From Streptomyces sp. NBC_01276 (GTDB taxonomy: Bacteria > Actinomycetota > Actinomycetes > Streptomycetales > Streptomycetaceae), in contig NZ_CP108442.1 in assembly GCF_041435355.1 (NCBI RefSeq), forward strand, positions 5,144,501-5,208,500: a stretch of DNA of 64,000 nt. The letters run 5' to 3'. Under the pieces are notes generated by a model. It saw nothing but the letters and a program-made list of their open reading frames with translations. It had not been told where the DNA came from and did not search any database. This document shows positions 39,082-49,287 of this stretch, piece after piece. The stretch's first letter is position 1, and the number at the start of each line of letters is the position of its first letter. The translations under genes and the position numbers were made by a program.

Positions 39082-40023
39082 ATGAGCGATCGTTCCCCCG
39101 AGCCCACCGCCCCGCACCGCGCGGGCTTCGCCTGTTTCGTCGGCCGCCCCAACGCGGGCAAGTCGACCCTGACCAACGCGCTCGTGGGCACCAAGGTCGC
39201 GATCACCTCCAACCGGCCGCAGACCACCCGCCACACCGTCCGCGGCATCGTGCACCGCCCCGACGCCCAGCTGGTGCTGGTCGACACCCCCGGGCTGCAC
39301 AAGCCGCGCACCCTGCTCGGCGAGCGGCTGAACGACGTCGTCCGCACCACGTGGGCCGAGGTCGACGTCATCGGCTTCTGCCTGCCCGCCGACCAGAAGC
39401 TCGGCCCCGGTGACAAGTTCATCGCCAAGGAGCTCGCGGCGATCAAGAAGACCCCCAAGATCGCCATCGTGACCAAGACCGACCTGGTCGAGTCGAAGGC
39501 GCTGGCCGAGCAGCTCCTGGCCATCCACCAGCTCGGCGCCGAACTCGGCATCGAGTGGGCCGAGATCGTCCCCGTCTCGGCGGTCGGCGACACCCAGGTC
39601 CAGCTGCTGGCCGACCTGATCGCCCCGCTGCTGCCCGAGAGCCCCCCGCTCTACCCGGAGGGCGACCTCACCGACGAGCCCGAGATGGTGATGGTCGCGG
39701 AGCTGATCCGCGAGGCCGCCCTCGAAGGCGTGCGCGACGAGCTCCCGCACTCCATCGCGGTCGTGGTCGAGGAGATGATCCCGCGCGAGAACCGGCCCGC
39801 GGACCGGCCGCTGCTCGACATCCACGCCAACGTCTACATCGAGCGCCCCAGCCAGAAGGGCATCATCATCGGCCCCAAGGGCTCGCGCCTGAAGGAGGTC
39901 GGCATGAAGTCGCGCAAGCACATCGAGGCGCTGCTCGGCACCCCGGTCTTCCTCGACCTGCACGTGAAGGTCGCCAAGGACTGGCAGCGCGACCCCAAGC
40001 AGCTGCGCAAGCTCGGCTTCTAG
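39082..40023 (+). CDS. era: GTPase Era
   Basis: Era binds 16S rRNA and is needed for 30S subunit assembly. The 313-residue product has G1 GRPNAGKST, G2/G3 RQTTRHT-type region and DTPGLHKPR, G4 TKTDL, and a C-terminal KH domain with IIIGPKGSRLKEVG. ATG 39082 is favoured: GAGAAT ends 7 bases upstream, consistent with a leaderless transcript, and MSDRSPEPTAPHRAGF matches the usual short N-terminus. The frame is open upstream into the DUF916 gene, so a fused product is also possible. The stop shares the tetranucleotide CTAG with the stop of the convergent methyltransferase gene. Confidence 0.94.
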   Translation: MSDRSPEPTAPHRAGFACFVGRPNAGKSTLTNALVGTKVAITSNRPQTTRHTVRGIVHRPDAQLVLVDTPGLHKPRTLLGERLNDVVRTTWAEVDVIGFCLPADQKLGPGDKFIAKELAAIKKTPKIAIVTKTDLVESKALAEQLLAIHQLGAELGIEWAEIVPVSAVGDTQVQLLADLIAPLLPESPPLYPEGDLTDEPEMVMVAELIREAALEGVRDELPHSIAVVVEEMIPRENRPADRPLLDIHANVYIERPSQKGIIIGPKGSRLKEVGMKSRKHIEALLGTPVFLDLHVKVAKDWQRDPKQLRKLGF

Positions 40024-40697
40024 ACCAGGCGCCGTACCTTCACCGCGTTGTCCGTCCGGGTCCCGGGCGTGCCGTCCGGCATGCTCTGGACCCGTTCGTG
40101 TTCCTCGGCCAGCAGCACCTCCCAGGCCCCCTCGGGCAGCTCCAGCTCCGCCACGACCCGGTCGGGGGTGGGGAAGCGCACCGCGCGCCGGACCGGGTCC
40201 ATGGCCGCGGTGTCCTGCCAGGGCGCCCAGCCCGCGTGGCCGGCCACCAGCAGCACCCCGCCGGGGGCCACGGCCGCGGCGGCCGTCCGCAGGATCCGCT
40301 CGCGCGGGAACTCCCCCAGGGTGTGCAGGAAGCAGGCGGAGACCAGGTCGAACTCCCCGGCGGGGAAGGACTCGGCCAGGTCGTGCCGCTCCCACCGCAC
40401 CCGGTCGGCGACCCCGGCCCCGGCGGCGTGCTCGGCCGCCCGCTCCAGGGCCACGCCGGAGATGTCGGTCCCGGTCACCCGCCAGCCGCGCCGGGCCAGC
40501 CAGATCGCGTCGCCGCCCTCGCCGCAGCCCAGGTCCAGGGCCCGGCCGGCGGTCAAGTCCGCGGCCTCCCGGACCAGGACGGCGTTGGCGGCGCCGCTCC
40601 AGACCCGCTCGCTCTCGCGGTAGCGGCCGTCCCAGTACGCCCGGCCGAAGCCGCTCTCGGGGGTGTGCTGACGGTCGTGCGGCTGGTGGTCGGCCAC
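40020..40697 (-). CDS. SAM-dependent methyltransferase (class I)
   Basis: A 225-residue Rossmann-fold methyltransferase. Motif I is ALDLGCGEGGDAIWLARRGW near residue 50, with the acidic residue TGTDIS of motif II, then WERHDLAESFPAGEFDLVSACFLH and APGGVLLVAGHAGW. The substrate is unknown; its small size and lack of extra domains fit small-molecule or thiol methyltransferases. GTG 40697 is chosen because GAGGAGG is 4 bases upstream. The longer frame to 40766 adds low-quality sequence. It is convergent with era and shares its stop tetranucleotide. Confidence 0.85.
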   Translation of the reverse strand: MADHQPHDRQHTPESGFGRAYWDGRYRESERVWSGAANAVLVREAADLTAGRALDLGCGEGGDAIWLARRGWRVTGTDISGVALERAAEHAAGAGVADRVRWERHDLAESFPAGEFDLVSACFLHTLGEFPRERILRTAAAAVAPGGVLLVAGHAGWAPWQDTAAMDPVRRAVRFPTPDRVVAELELPEGAWEVLLAEEHERVQSMPDGTPGTRTDNAVKVRRLV

Positions 40698-40791
40698 GGG
40701 GCCTCCTCGGTGGTGCCGGCAGGGACACCGGCGATGCTGCGCCCGGCGGGGCCCGGCGGCAAACATCGTTGCCGTTCCGGCAAAAAGCGCC

Positions 40792-40849
40792 CGCCCCGTC
40801 GCCCCGCTGTCCCGCCCCGCCGCCCCGTCGCCCCGCTGTCCCGCCCCGC
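40792..40849 (+). repeat. 29-bp tandem duplication with CGCCC tail
   Basis: The 29 bases 40792-40820 are repeated exactly at 40821-40849, followed by further CGCCC units to about 40864. It lies in the gap between the methyltransferase and GNAT genes and looks like slippage in a C-rich tract. Confidence 0.85.
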
Positions 40850-40875
40850 CCCGCCCCGCCCCGCCGTCCGCCGGC

Positions 40876-41694
40876 TCAGGCGTCCTGCGCCGCGGGCTCC
40901 GCGATCAGGGCCGTGCCCACGCGGCGGAAGCCGGCCCGGCCGTAGATCCGGGCCACGTCCTCGTCGCCGGCCGACAGGAACACGGTCCGGGCCCCCCGCT
41001 CCAGCGCGTGCGCGACCAGGGCCGCCGTCACGGCGAGGGCCAGCCCCTGGCGGCGGGCGGCGGGCAGCGTGCCGACGCCGACGACCTCGGCGACCTCGCC
41101 GACCGGGTTGTACTGGCCGGAGCAGAGCACCACCCCGTCGCGTACCGCCGCCGCCATGCCGGTGCGGCCGTCCGCGAGCATTCCCGAGACGCGGGCCCGG
41201 CGGGCCTCGGTCCCCGGGTCCTCCAGCGCCGCCGCCAGCTCGGCGGTGCCGGCCTCGCCCGTGGCCGTCCCCGGCGCGGCGAAGGCCAGCGCGGGCACGG
41301 TCACCGCGGCCCGCAGCAGCGGGTCGTCGGCGCCCAGCAGCCGTACCTCCGGGTGCGGGGGCAGGGGCCGCGCCCCCGCGTCCAGGACCATCAGGGGGTG
41401 CGCGTGAACGTGCAGCCCGGCCGCCTCCACGGCGGCCCGCAAGGAGGGGCTGGTTTCGGCCACCCATTCGAATGCCTCGGGCACCCCCAGTTCCCGTTGC
41501 CTCTCCAGCACCTTCCGTACGTCCCCGACGCGCACGTCGGCGGGGCCGCCCAGCGCGGGCCGCGCGTAGTAGGGCCAGCCCTCGCCCTCCTGGACGAAGA
41601 GGGTCAGCGGGCCGAAGTCCTCGCCCCGCGCGCCGCCCACGCGGGGGACGGTGTCGTAGTACCGCTCCAGGGCAGCCAAGATCGTTTCGCTCAT
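40876..41694 (-). CDS. GNAT family N-acetyltransferase
   Basis: A 272-residue protein whose C-terminal half is a GNAT fold: VVGVGTLPAARRQGLALAVTAAL carries the acetyl-CoA phosphate-binding loop RRQGLA, followed by VFLSAGDEDVARIYGRAGFRRVG, the typical motif B. The N-terminal half (ALERYYDTVPRVGGARGEDFGPLTLFVQ) is less conserved and may be a degenerate second GNAT domain. The acceptor is unknown. ATG 41694 (MSETILAAL) is chosen over 41706; TTGGAT ends 6 bases before it. It lies between the duplicated GC tract and the emfourin gene, all on the minus strand. Confidence 0.85.
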   Translation of the reverse strand: MSETILAALERYYDTVPRVGGARGEDFGPLTLFVQEGEGWPYYARPALGGPADVRVGDVRKVLERQRELGVPEAFEWVAETSPSLRAAVEAAGLHVHAHPLMVLDAGARPLPPHPEVRLLGADDPLLRAAVTVPALAFAAPGTATGEAGTAELAAALEDPGTEARRARVSGMLADGRTGMAAAVRDGVVLCSGQYNPVGEVAEVVGVGTLPAARRQGLALAVTAALVAHALERGARTVFLSAGDEDVARIYGRAGFRRVGTALIAEPAAQDA

Positions 41695-41748
41695 CCGGCC
41701 ATCCAAGCAAAACCGCCCCGCCCGGTCACCCGCTTTCCGGGACCCCGC

Positions 41749-42021
41749 TCAGGCGCCCTCCTTCAGCAGCCGCGAGATCAGGCTCCGCTGGGCGTCCGAG
41801 AGGTGCGGGTCCTGGCAGGACACCGTCCGTCCGTCCACCGTGATCCGGTACGAGAACCCGTCCCGCACCCCTCCCGCACCCCGGCCGGCCGCCGGGTCGG
41901 GCCGCAGCGCCAGCAGGGCCAGCGCCCGCAGTTCGTCCTCGTCGGGCCGGCCCGAGGTGTCCACCTCGGCCCGGCGCTCGATCCCCGCGAAACCGCCCGT
42001 CCGCACCACTTCGATCCGCAT
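41749..42021 (-). CDS. emfourin-type inhibitor of the adjacent M4 protease
   Basis: A 90-residue protein that matches the protealysin inhibitor (emfourin) pattern: MRIEVVRTGGFAGIERRAEV at the start, an acidic helix DEDELRALALLAL, and DGFSYRITVDGRTVSCQDPH plus LISRLL at the end. Emfourins block protealysin-like metalloproteases from the same operon. The stop of the protease gene is 28 bases upstream of this start, on the same strand, which supports the pairing. ATG 42021 has AAGGG 4 bases upstream; ATG 42033 is an alternative. Cytosolic, with no signal peptide. Confidence 0.85.
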   Translation of the reverse strand: MRIEVVRTGGFAGIERRAEVDTSGRPDEDELRALALLALRPDPAAGRGAGGVRDGFSYRITVDGRTVSCQDPHLSDAQRSLISRLLKEGA

Positions 42022-42049
42022 GCGGCCCTTCATACCCCAGGAGGGCCCG

Positions 42050-43129
42050 CTACCCCAGGCCGACGGCCGCCCACGCCTTCTGGAGGGCCTGGTGCTCGGC
42101 GCCGCCCTCCCCGTAGCGGGCGACGGCGGCCGCCGTGGACAGCCGGGCGAAGGCCGCGAAGTCCGCCCGCGCCTCCAGCTGCCCGCCCGTGAGCGCGTCG
42201 TACCAGATCTGCCCGGCCCGCTCCCAGGCCTTGCCGCCGAGCTCGCTCGCCACGATGTAGAAGGCGTGGTTGGGGATGCCGGAGTTGATGTGGACCCCGC
42301 CGTTGTCGCGCGAGGTGGTGACGTAGCCGTCCATCGTGGCCGGCTGGGGGTCCTTGCCGAGCTCGTCGTCGTCGTACGCCGTGCCGGGCGCCTTCATCGA
42401 GCGCAGCGCGACCCCGGTCACGTTCGGGCCGAGCAGCCCGGCGCCGATCAGCCAGTCCGCCTCGTCGGCGTTCTGGCCGAGGGAGTACTGCTTGATCAGG
42501 GAGCCGAACACGTCGGACATCGACTCGTTGAGGGCCCCGGACTGGCCGTGGTAGTCGAGGTTGGCGGTGTACTGGGTGACGCCGTGGGTCAGCTCGTGCC
42601 CGATGACGTCCACGGACACGGTGAAGTCCAGGAACAGGTCGCCGTCGCCGTCGCCGAAGACCATCTGCTGCCCGTCCCAGAAGGCGTTGTTGTAGTCCTG
42701 GCCGTAGTGCACGCTCGCGTCCAGCGGGAGCCCGGAGCCGTCGATCGAGCGCCGCCCGAAGCCCTTGAGGAACAGGTCGTACGTCGCCCCCAGCCCGGCG
42801 TACGCGCGGTTCACGGTGGCGTCCTTGCTCGGCTCGGCCCCCTCCCCGCGGACCTTCTTCCCGGGCAGCCGGGTGCGGTGCTGGGAGTCGTAGATCGTCC
42901 GCCGGGGCCCGTCCGCCGCGGGCGCTTCCGGCGCGGGCGGGGCGATCCCCCGGACGGCGCTGATCCGGCGCCGGGTCCGCAGGGAGGCGTCCAGCTCCAG
43001 GGTGCGCTGCGCGGCGTCGGCGCGGGCGGAGTCCGCGGACCGGGCGGCCCGGTCGAGCAGGTGCGGCGGCACGACGGTGCAGAAGACGGGGTGGAGGCGG
43101 GCGTGGTCAGGGGTGTGGGAGGCATCCAT
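42050..43129 (-). CDS. M4 family metalloprotease, protealysin-like
   Basis: A thermolysin-family zinc protease of about 359 residues. The zinc site is DVIGHELTHGVTQY (HExxH) near residue 180 with the third ligand in GALNESMSDVFG, and the catalytic His is in DNGGVHINSGIPNHAFY. There is no signal peptide; instead the N-terminus has HPVFCTVVPPHLL, the short precursor motif of protealysin-like proteases. So it is made as a proenzyme without a classic export signal. ATG 43129 is preferred, with CACATT 6 bases upstream; the frame is open to 43177. It is followed by the emfourin gene. Confidence 0.92.
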   Translation of the reverse strand: MDASHTPDHARLHPVFCTVVPPHLLDRAARSADSARADAAQRTLELDASLRTRRRISAVRGIAPPAPEAPAADGPRRTIYDSQHRTRLPGKKVRGEGAEPSKDATVNRAYAGLGATYDLFLKGFGRRSIDGSGLPLDASVHYGQDYNNAFWDGQQMVFGDGDGDLFLDFTVSVDVIGHELTHGVTQYTANLDYHGQSGALNESMSDVFGSLIKQYSLGQNADEADWLIGAGLLGPNVTGVALRSMKAPGTAYDDDELGKDPQPATMDGYVTTSRDNGGVHINSGIPNHAFYIVASELGGKAWERAGQIWYDALTGGQLEARADFAAFARLSTAAAVARYGEGGAEHQALQKAWAAVGLG

Positions 43130-43343
43130 GCCGGAAATGTGGCAGTGGGTCACCTCGATGTCACTAGCCGCAACCATGATTCATTCGACTGTCTGAAAGC
43201 CGTCATGCCGCGTTGACGGATCCGCCGGACCTCACCGGAGAGACCGAGACGTAACCCACAAAGGGTGCAAAACGGACGTGGGGGTCTTGCATACTGAAAC
43301 AGGTCCTCGCGATACGGCGCGGCTCGGCTAGGCTCGGTGCATC

Positions 43344-45256
<1,913 letters not shown>

Positions 45257-45279
45257 CGCCCCGTACGACCCCCGTACGA

Positions 45280-45317
45280 GAACCCCGCCCCCCGCCGCAC
45301 GGCAGGGGGCGGGGTTC
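45280..45317. terminator. terminator after leuA, shared with the convergent SDR gene
   Basis: GAACCCCGCCCCC (45280-45292) pairs with GGGGGCGGGGTTC (45305-45317), with a loop that can itself form GCC/GGC pairs. It lies 23 bases beyond leuA and 28 bases beyond the SDR stop. Confidence 0.85.
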
Positions 45318-45345
45318 CGCCGTTCCGGGGAGCCGTACGGGCCCC

Positions 45346-46104
45346 TCAGCGGGCCAGGTAGCCGCCGTCGACCGGGAGCACCGCGCCCGTCACGAAGGAG
45401 GCCGCGTCCGAGGCGAGGAACGCGATGACCCGGGCCACCTCCTCCGGCTCGCCGAGCCGCCCCATCGGATGGGCGGCGGTCACCTCGGCCAGGTACTCCG
45501 GCCCGCCCGGCTCGCCCTCCAGCGCCAGCACCCGCTCCGTGAGGATGGTTCCGGGTGCCACCGCGTTGACGCGGATCCCGTGCGCGGCCCACTCCACCGC
45601 CAGGTGCTTGGTCAGCCCGGAGGCCACGAACTTCGCGGGCCCGTACGCCGCCTGGCGCGCCTGCCCGGCCACTCCGGAGATCGAGGACACGCACACCAGC
45701 GCCCCGCCGGGACGGGGCTGCGCGGTCATCGCCTCGATCGCGTACTTGCAGGTCAGGAACATTCCCCGGCCGTCGACGGCCATCACGTGGTCCCAGTCCT
45801 CGGGACTGGTCTCCCGTACGTCCGAAAGGGGGAGCACCCCGGCGTTCGCCACGGCGACGTCGAGGCGGCCGTAGGCGCCGACCGCCGCCGCGACCATCGC
45901 GCGGTTGGCCCCGGGATCGGACACGTCACCGGTGACGACGGTGATGCTCCGGCCCTCGGCGGCCAGTTCCGCGCGCAGGGCCTCCAGGCCCGGGGCGTTG
46001 ACGTCGGCGGCGGTCAGCAGGGCCCCCGAGCGGGCCAGAAGCAGGGACGTGGCCCGGCCGATGCCGCTCGCGGCACCGGTGACCAGACAGGACTTCTCGT
46101 TCAT
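45346..46104 (-). CDS. short-chain dehydrogenase/reductase
   Basis: A classical SDR of 252 residues. The NAD(P)-binding glycine motif is VTGAASGIGRAT near residue 9, the NAG motif AVANAGVLPL near 83, the catalytic Ser in VSSISGVAG near 135, and the YxxxK in AAYGPAKF near 148. The sequence ends with the common SDR motif VTGAVLPVDGGY. Cofactor and substrate cannot be assigned; the Asp after the second strand (TAADVNAPG) favours NAD. ATG 46104 is supported by TACCCT ending 7 bases before it. The open frame to 46206 is unsupported. Confidence 0.9.
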   Translation of the reverse strand: MNEKSCLVTGAASGIGRATSLLLARSGALLTAADVNAPGLEALRAELAAEGRSITVVTGDVSDPGANRAMVAAAVGAYGRLDVAVANAGVLPLSDVRETSPEDWDHVMAVDGRGMFLTCKYAIEAMTAQPRPGGALVCVSSISGVAGQARQAAYGPAKFVASGLTKHLAVEWAAHGIRVNAVAPGTILTERVLALEGEPGGPEYLAEVTAAHPMGRLGEPEEVARVIAFLASDAASFVTGAVLPVDGGYLAR

Positions 46105-46210
46105 GGCGCCGAGGGTAGGGACTGCGGGAAGGGCCCGGGGGGCGCACACGGCGGCGGGGGCGCAACTCGGCCAACTGCGCGCCCCCGCCCGATGTTGTCT
46201 TGTCACACGG

Positions 46211-46240
46211 CTGACGCATCCTCACCGATGTGGCTAACAT
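46211..46240 (+). promoter_or_regulatory. candidate promoter of the TerB gene
   Basis: CTGACG (46211-46216) and TAACAT (46235-46240) are 18 bases apart, near the vegetative consensus. The start would be about 46247, leaving a leader of about 38 bases with GGAGG before the GTG. Confidence 0.55.
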
Positions 46241-46284
46241 CACGCCAACCCGGCGGTGCTGCCGGAAGGTGACGGAGGTGCGAC

Positions 46285-46980
46285 GTGCTGCCAGTTCGGG
46301 GTGGGGACGGCCGGAAGCTGACGGCCTGGGGCATCCGTACCACCTGGAGCACCGTGGGCGACGGGGAGTTCTTCTGCCCCGGCTGCGGCGGTGACCGCAA
46401 CTACCGCCGGCGCACCGGGCGCCGCCGCTTCACCGTGCTCGGAGTGCCGCTGCTGCCGCGCGGGGACGCGGGCCCCGTCGTCGAGTGCCAGGCCTGCCGG
46501 GACCGCTTCGGCACCGAGGTGCTCGACCACCTCACCACCACCCGTTTCTCCGCGCTGCTGCGCGACGCCGCGCACACGGTGGCCCTCGCCGTACTGGCGG
46601 CCGGCGGCACCTCCTCGCGCAGCGCGCTGGAGGCCGCCGTGACGGCCGTACGGGCCGCCGGGTTCCAGGACTGCACGGAGGAGCAGCTGGAGTCCATGGT
46701 GGAGGCCCTGGCCACCGACGAGGGCCGGCTCGGGCTCTACGACGGGCCCGAGTGCTGCGGGGCGGCCCTGTCGATAGAGCTCCACGAGGCGCTGGAACCG
46801 CTGGCTCCGCACCTGGCCGGACCGGGCCGCGAATCGATCCTGCTCCAGGGTGCCCGGATCGCCCTCGCGGACGGGCCGTACATCCCCGCCGAGCGCGAGG
46901 TGCTGGCCACCGTCGGTGCCGCGCTGCGCATGGACGCGCAGGAGGTGGCCCGGCTGCTGTCGGCGGTGCGGGCGCCCTAG
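46285..46980 (+). CDS. zinc-ribbon plus TerB-like domain protein
   Basis: A 231-residue cytosolic protein. The N-terminal 70 residues hold FFCPGCGGDRNYRRR and VECQACRDRFG, together a four-cysteine zinc ribbon. The rest (about 85-231) is an all-helical TerB/tellurite-resistance-like bundle, with EALEPLAPHLAGPGRESILLQGARIALADGPYIPAEREVL; the DGxxxxxE-type segment ADGPYIPAERE is the TerB metal-binding hallmark. Tellurite resistance itself is not implied; no other ter genes are nearby. GTG 46285 follows GGAGG with 6 bases of spacing. It is transcribed alone and ends before a 13-bp hairpin. Confidence 0.78.
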   Translation: MLPVRGGDGRKLTAWGIRTTWSTVGDGEFFCPGCGGDRNYRRRTGRRRFTVLGVPLLPRGDAGPVVECQACRDRFGTEVLDHLTTTRFSALLRDAAHTVALAVLAAGGTSSRSALEAAVTAVRAAGFQDCTEEQLESMVEALATDEGRLGLYDGPECCGAALSIELHEALEPLAPHLAGPGRESILLQGARIALADGPYIPAEREVLATVGAALRMDAQEVARLLSAVRAP

Positions 46981-47002
46981 ACGACGCGCGCGCGGGCGGA
47001 TC

Positions 47003-47035
47003 GGGGCCCGGCGGGGCAGTCGCCCGCCGGGCCCC
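47003..47035 (+). terminator. terminator after the TerB gene
   Basis: A 13-bp perfect stem, 47003-47015 with 47023-47035, 23 bases after the TerB stop; GC-only, no T tract. Confidence 0.75.
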
Positions 47036-47604
47036 GGCGCGTCCCGGGCCCGGTCGGGACCCCGCGGCCGGGCCCGGGCGAGGGCCCCGCGGCGGCCCCG
47101 GCGGCCCGGAACGAGGTAACGATCCGGCCTTACGGCGGTGAACCGGGGCCCCACGGGATCCGTGCAACGGGGTGGAAGTGCCCCCTCCCTATCCGGCCAT
47201 CCAGCATGTGGACGGCCGAAATCATGCGCTCCCCTTTGCCGGGTCGACGCCCCTCGCGGAATGTCCGGGCACGTCAGAGCCGTGGCGCTTCGCCGCCGCA
47301 CAGCCGGAGCGGGCGTTTTCGGGGCCCGGAGCCATACGCCCCTCGCCCCGCTCGCGCCACTGGCGGAACCTCCAGATCGAATGTCCCTGGACGTCAACAC
47401 TTTGTGGAAGTCGACGATATCTGTGAGCGCGCCCACAGGCGTTCAATTCCGGTCACACGACGAGACACCGCCGGAAACACAGCGGGGCTTCGATCTCCGT
47501 GTTCCCCCTGAAGACCCCGGCGGACCAACGGGTTAGCGACCCACTCCGACCAGGGACAACCAGCTTCCTCTCCATCACCTACCTCATTGAAGGGCAAGGC
47601 AGAG
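47036..47604 (+). other. long intergenic region upstream of the NCS2 permease
   Basis: About 570 bases without a convincing gene. Open frames here (such as 47138-47536) have poor codon bias and no ribosome site. From about 47215 the G+C content falls. I see no known riboswitch pattern, no tRNA and no strong promoter. The long 5' region may hold an unrecognised regulatory RNA for the permease. Confidence 0.5.
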
Positions 47605-49149
47605 ATGGCACGTGTCGCCGCCCGGCTTTCCGCCAACGGAGAGCAGAGCTCGCACCCGGTCGACGAGGTGCTCCCCCTCCCCAAGCTCGCGCTGTACGGC
47701 TTCCAGCACGTACTCGCCTTCTACGCCGGTGCGGTGATCGTCCCGATCATCGTCGGCAGCGCACTCAAGCTGAGCCCGGAACAGCTGGTCTACCTGATCA
47801 ACGCGGACCTCTTCACCTGCGGTATCGCCTCGATCATCCAGGCCTGGGGCATCGGCCGCGTCGGCGCGCGGCTCCCGCTGATCCAGGGCGTGACCTTCAC
47901 GGCGGTCTCGCCGATGATCGCCATCGGTCTCGGCGCCGGCGGCGGGACCGCGGCCCTGCTGGTGATCTACGGCGCGGTCATCACGGCCGGTCTGGCCACC
48001 TTCGCCTTCGCCTGGCTGCCCGCCAAGGCCTTCCGCGCCGTCATGCGGCTCTTCCCGCCGGTGGTCACCGGCACGGTCATCACGGTCCTCGGCATCGTCC
48101 TGATCCCGGTCGGCCTCAAGGACGCGGCCGGCGGAGCCCCGACGATCGCCGACGGCGGCGTCCCGACGCAGCTGGCCTACGCCGGCGGCACCATGCTCTT
48201 CATCCTCGTCCTGATGAAGTTCGGCGGACCGTTCCTGCGCAGCATCAGCATCCTGCTCGGCCTGGTCGGCGGCACGGTGGCGGCCTTCCTGCTCGGGGAC
48301 GCGAAGTTCGGCAGCGTCGGCCGGTCCGACTGGATCGGCGTCACCACGCCCTTCCACTTCGGGGCCCCGAAGTTCGAATGGTTCCCGATCCTCCTCATGC
48401 TGATCGTCATGCTGATCACCATGGTCGAGACCACCGGCGACACGTACGCGGTCGGCGACATCGTCGGCAAGGAGGTCGACAGCGAGACCGTGGCCCGCGC
48501 CCTGCGCGCCGACGGCGCCGCCACCGCCCTCGGCGGCATCCTGAACTCCTTCCCGTACGTGGCCTTCGCCGAGAACGTCGGCCTGGTGCGGATGACCAAG
48601 GTCAAGAGCCGCTTCGTGGTCGTGGCCGCAGGCGCCTTCATGATCGTGCTCGGCCTGATCCCCAAGGCCGCCGCGATCGTCGCCTCCGTCCCGCCGGGCG
48701 TCCTCGGCGGCGCCGCCACCGTGATGTTCGGCATGGTCGCTCTGGCCGGTATCCAGACCCTCGCCAAGGTGGACCTGAAGGAGGAGAAGAACGCCCTGAT
48801 CGTCGGCGTCTCGCTGGCCTTCGCCCTCTTCCCCGCCACGGTTCCGGCCTACTTCGACAAGCACGTCAGCCCGGACGTCTCCTCGCTCCTCAACAGCGGT
48901 GTCACCCTCGGTGCCACGGCCGCGATCCTCCTCAACCTGGTCTTCAACGGCCTGGCCAAGGACGACGCCGGGTCCGCGCCGCAGGCCGAGCCGGCCGCCG
49001 GGCAGGCCGCCCCGCCGGCCGTCGAGCCGGCCGAGGCGGTCGCCGAGCCGGCCGCCAAGCCGGCCCCGCCGGTCGAGCTGCCCGCACAGCCGGTGGCGGC
49101 CCCGGCCGGGGCCGAGAAGGCCGACGGAGCCGGAACCACCACCTCCTGA
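47605..49149 (+). CDS. NCS2 family nucleobase (uracil/xanthine-type) permease
   Basis: A 514-residue permease of the nucleobase:cation symporter-2 family with about 14 hydrophobic segments. Landmarks are the QH motif in GFQHVLAFYAGAVIVPII in helix 1, a second-half ETTGDTYAVGDIVGKEVD with the conserved acidic residue, and SFPYVAFAENVGLVRMTKV. The TTGD and NVG patterns are more like xanthine or urate permeases than pure uracil permeases, but specificity is uncertain. The last 65 residues are a low-complexity Ala/Pro/Glu tail (repeated EPA), probably cytosolic. ATG 47605 is preceded by AAGGCAGAG; TTG 47587 is an alternative. Confidence 0.88.
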   Translation: MARVAARLSANGEQSSHPVDEVLPLPKLALYGFQHVLAFYAGAVIVPIIVGSALKLSPEQLVYLINADLFTCGIASIIQAWGIGRVGARLPLIQGVTFTAVSPMIAIGLGAGGGTAALLVIYGAVITAGLATFAFAWLPAKAFRAVMRLFPPVVTGTVITVLGIVLIPVGLKDAAGGAPTIADGGVPTQLAYAGGTMLFILVLMKFGGPFLRSISILLGLVGGTVAAFLLGDAKFGSVGRSDWIGVTTPFHFGAPKFEWFPILLMLIVMLITMVETTGDTYAVGDIVGKEVDSETVARALRADGAATALGGILNSFPYVAFAENVGLVRMTKVKSRFVVVAAGAFMIVLGLIPKAAAIVASVPPGVLGGAATVMFGMVALAGIQTLAKVDLKEEKNALIVGVSLAFALFPATVPAYFDKHVSPDVSSLLNSGVTLGATAAILLNLVFNGLAKDDAGSAPQAEPAAGQAAPPAVEPAEAVAEPAAKPAPPVELPAQPVAAPAGAEKADGAGTTTS

Positions 49150-49287
49150 TCCTCCTGATCCTCCCAAGGGGTGCCGTCCCCGCCCGGACCGCGGTCCGGG
49201 CGGGGACGAGCGCTGTTCCCCGCGGGCGGGGGCGCCGCCGCACGCCGCCGTCCCCGTACGGGGTTCCGTACAGGTGACAATGGGCGC

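Noticed and set aside
47138..47536. 132-codon open frame in the permease upstream region
   Set aside because: Low-quality codon use, GC-poor third positions and no recognisable domain.
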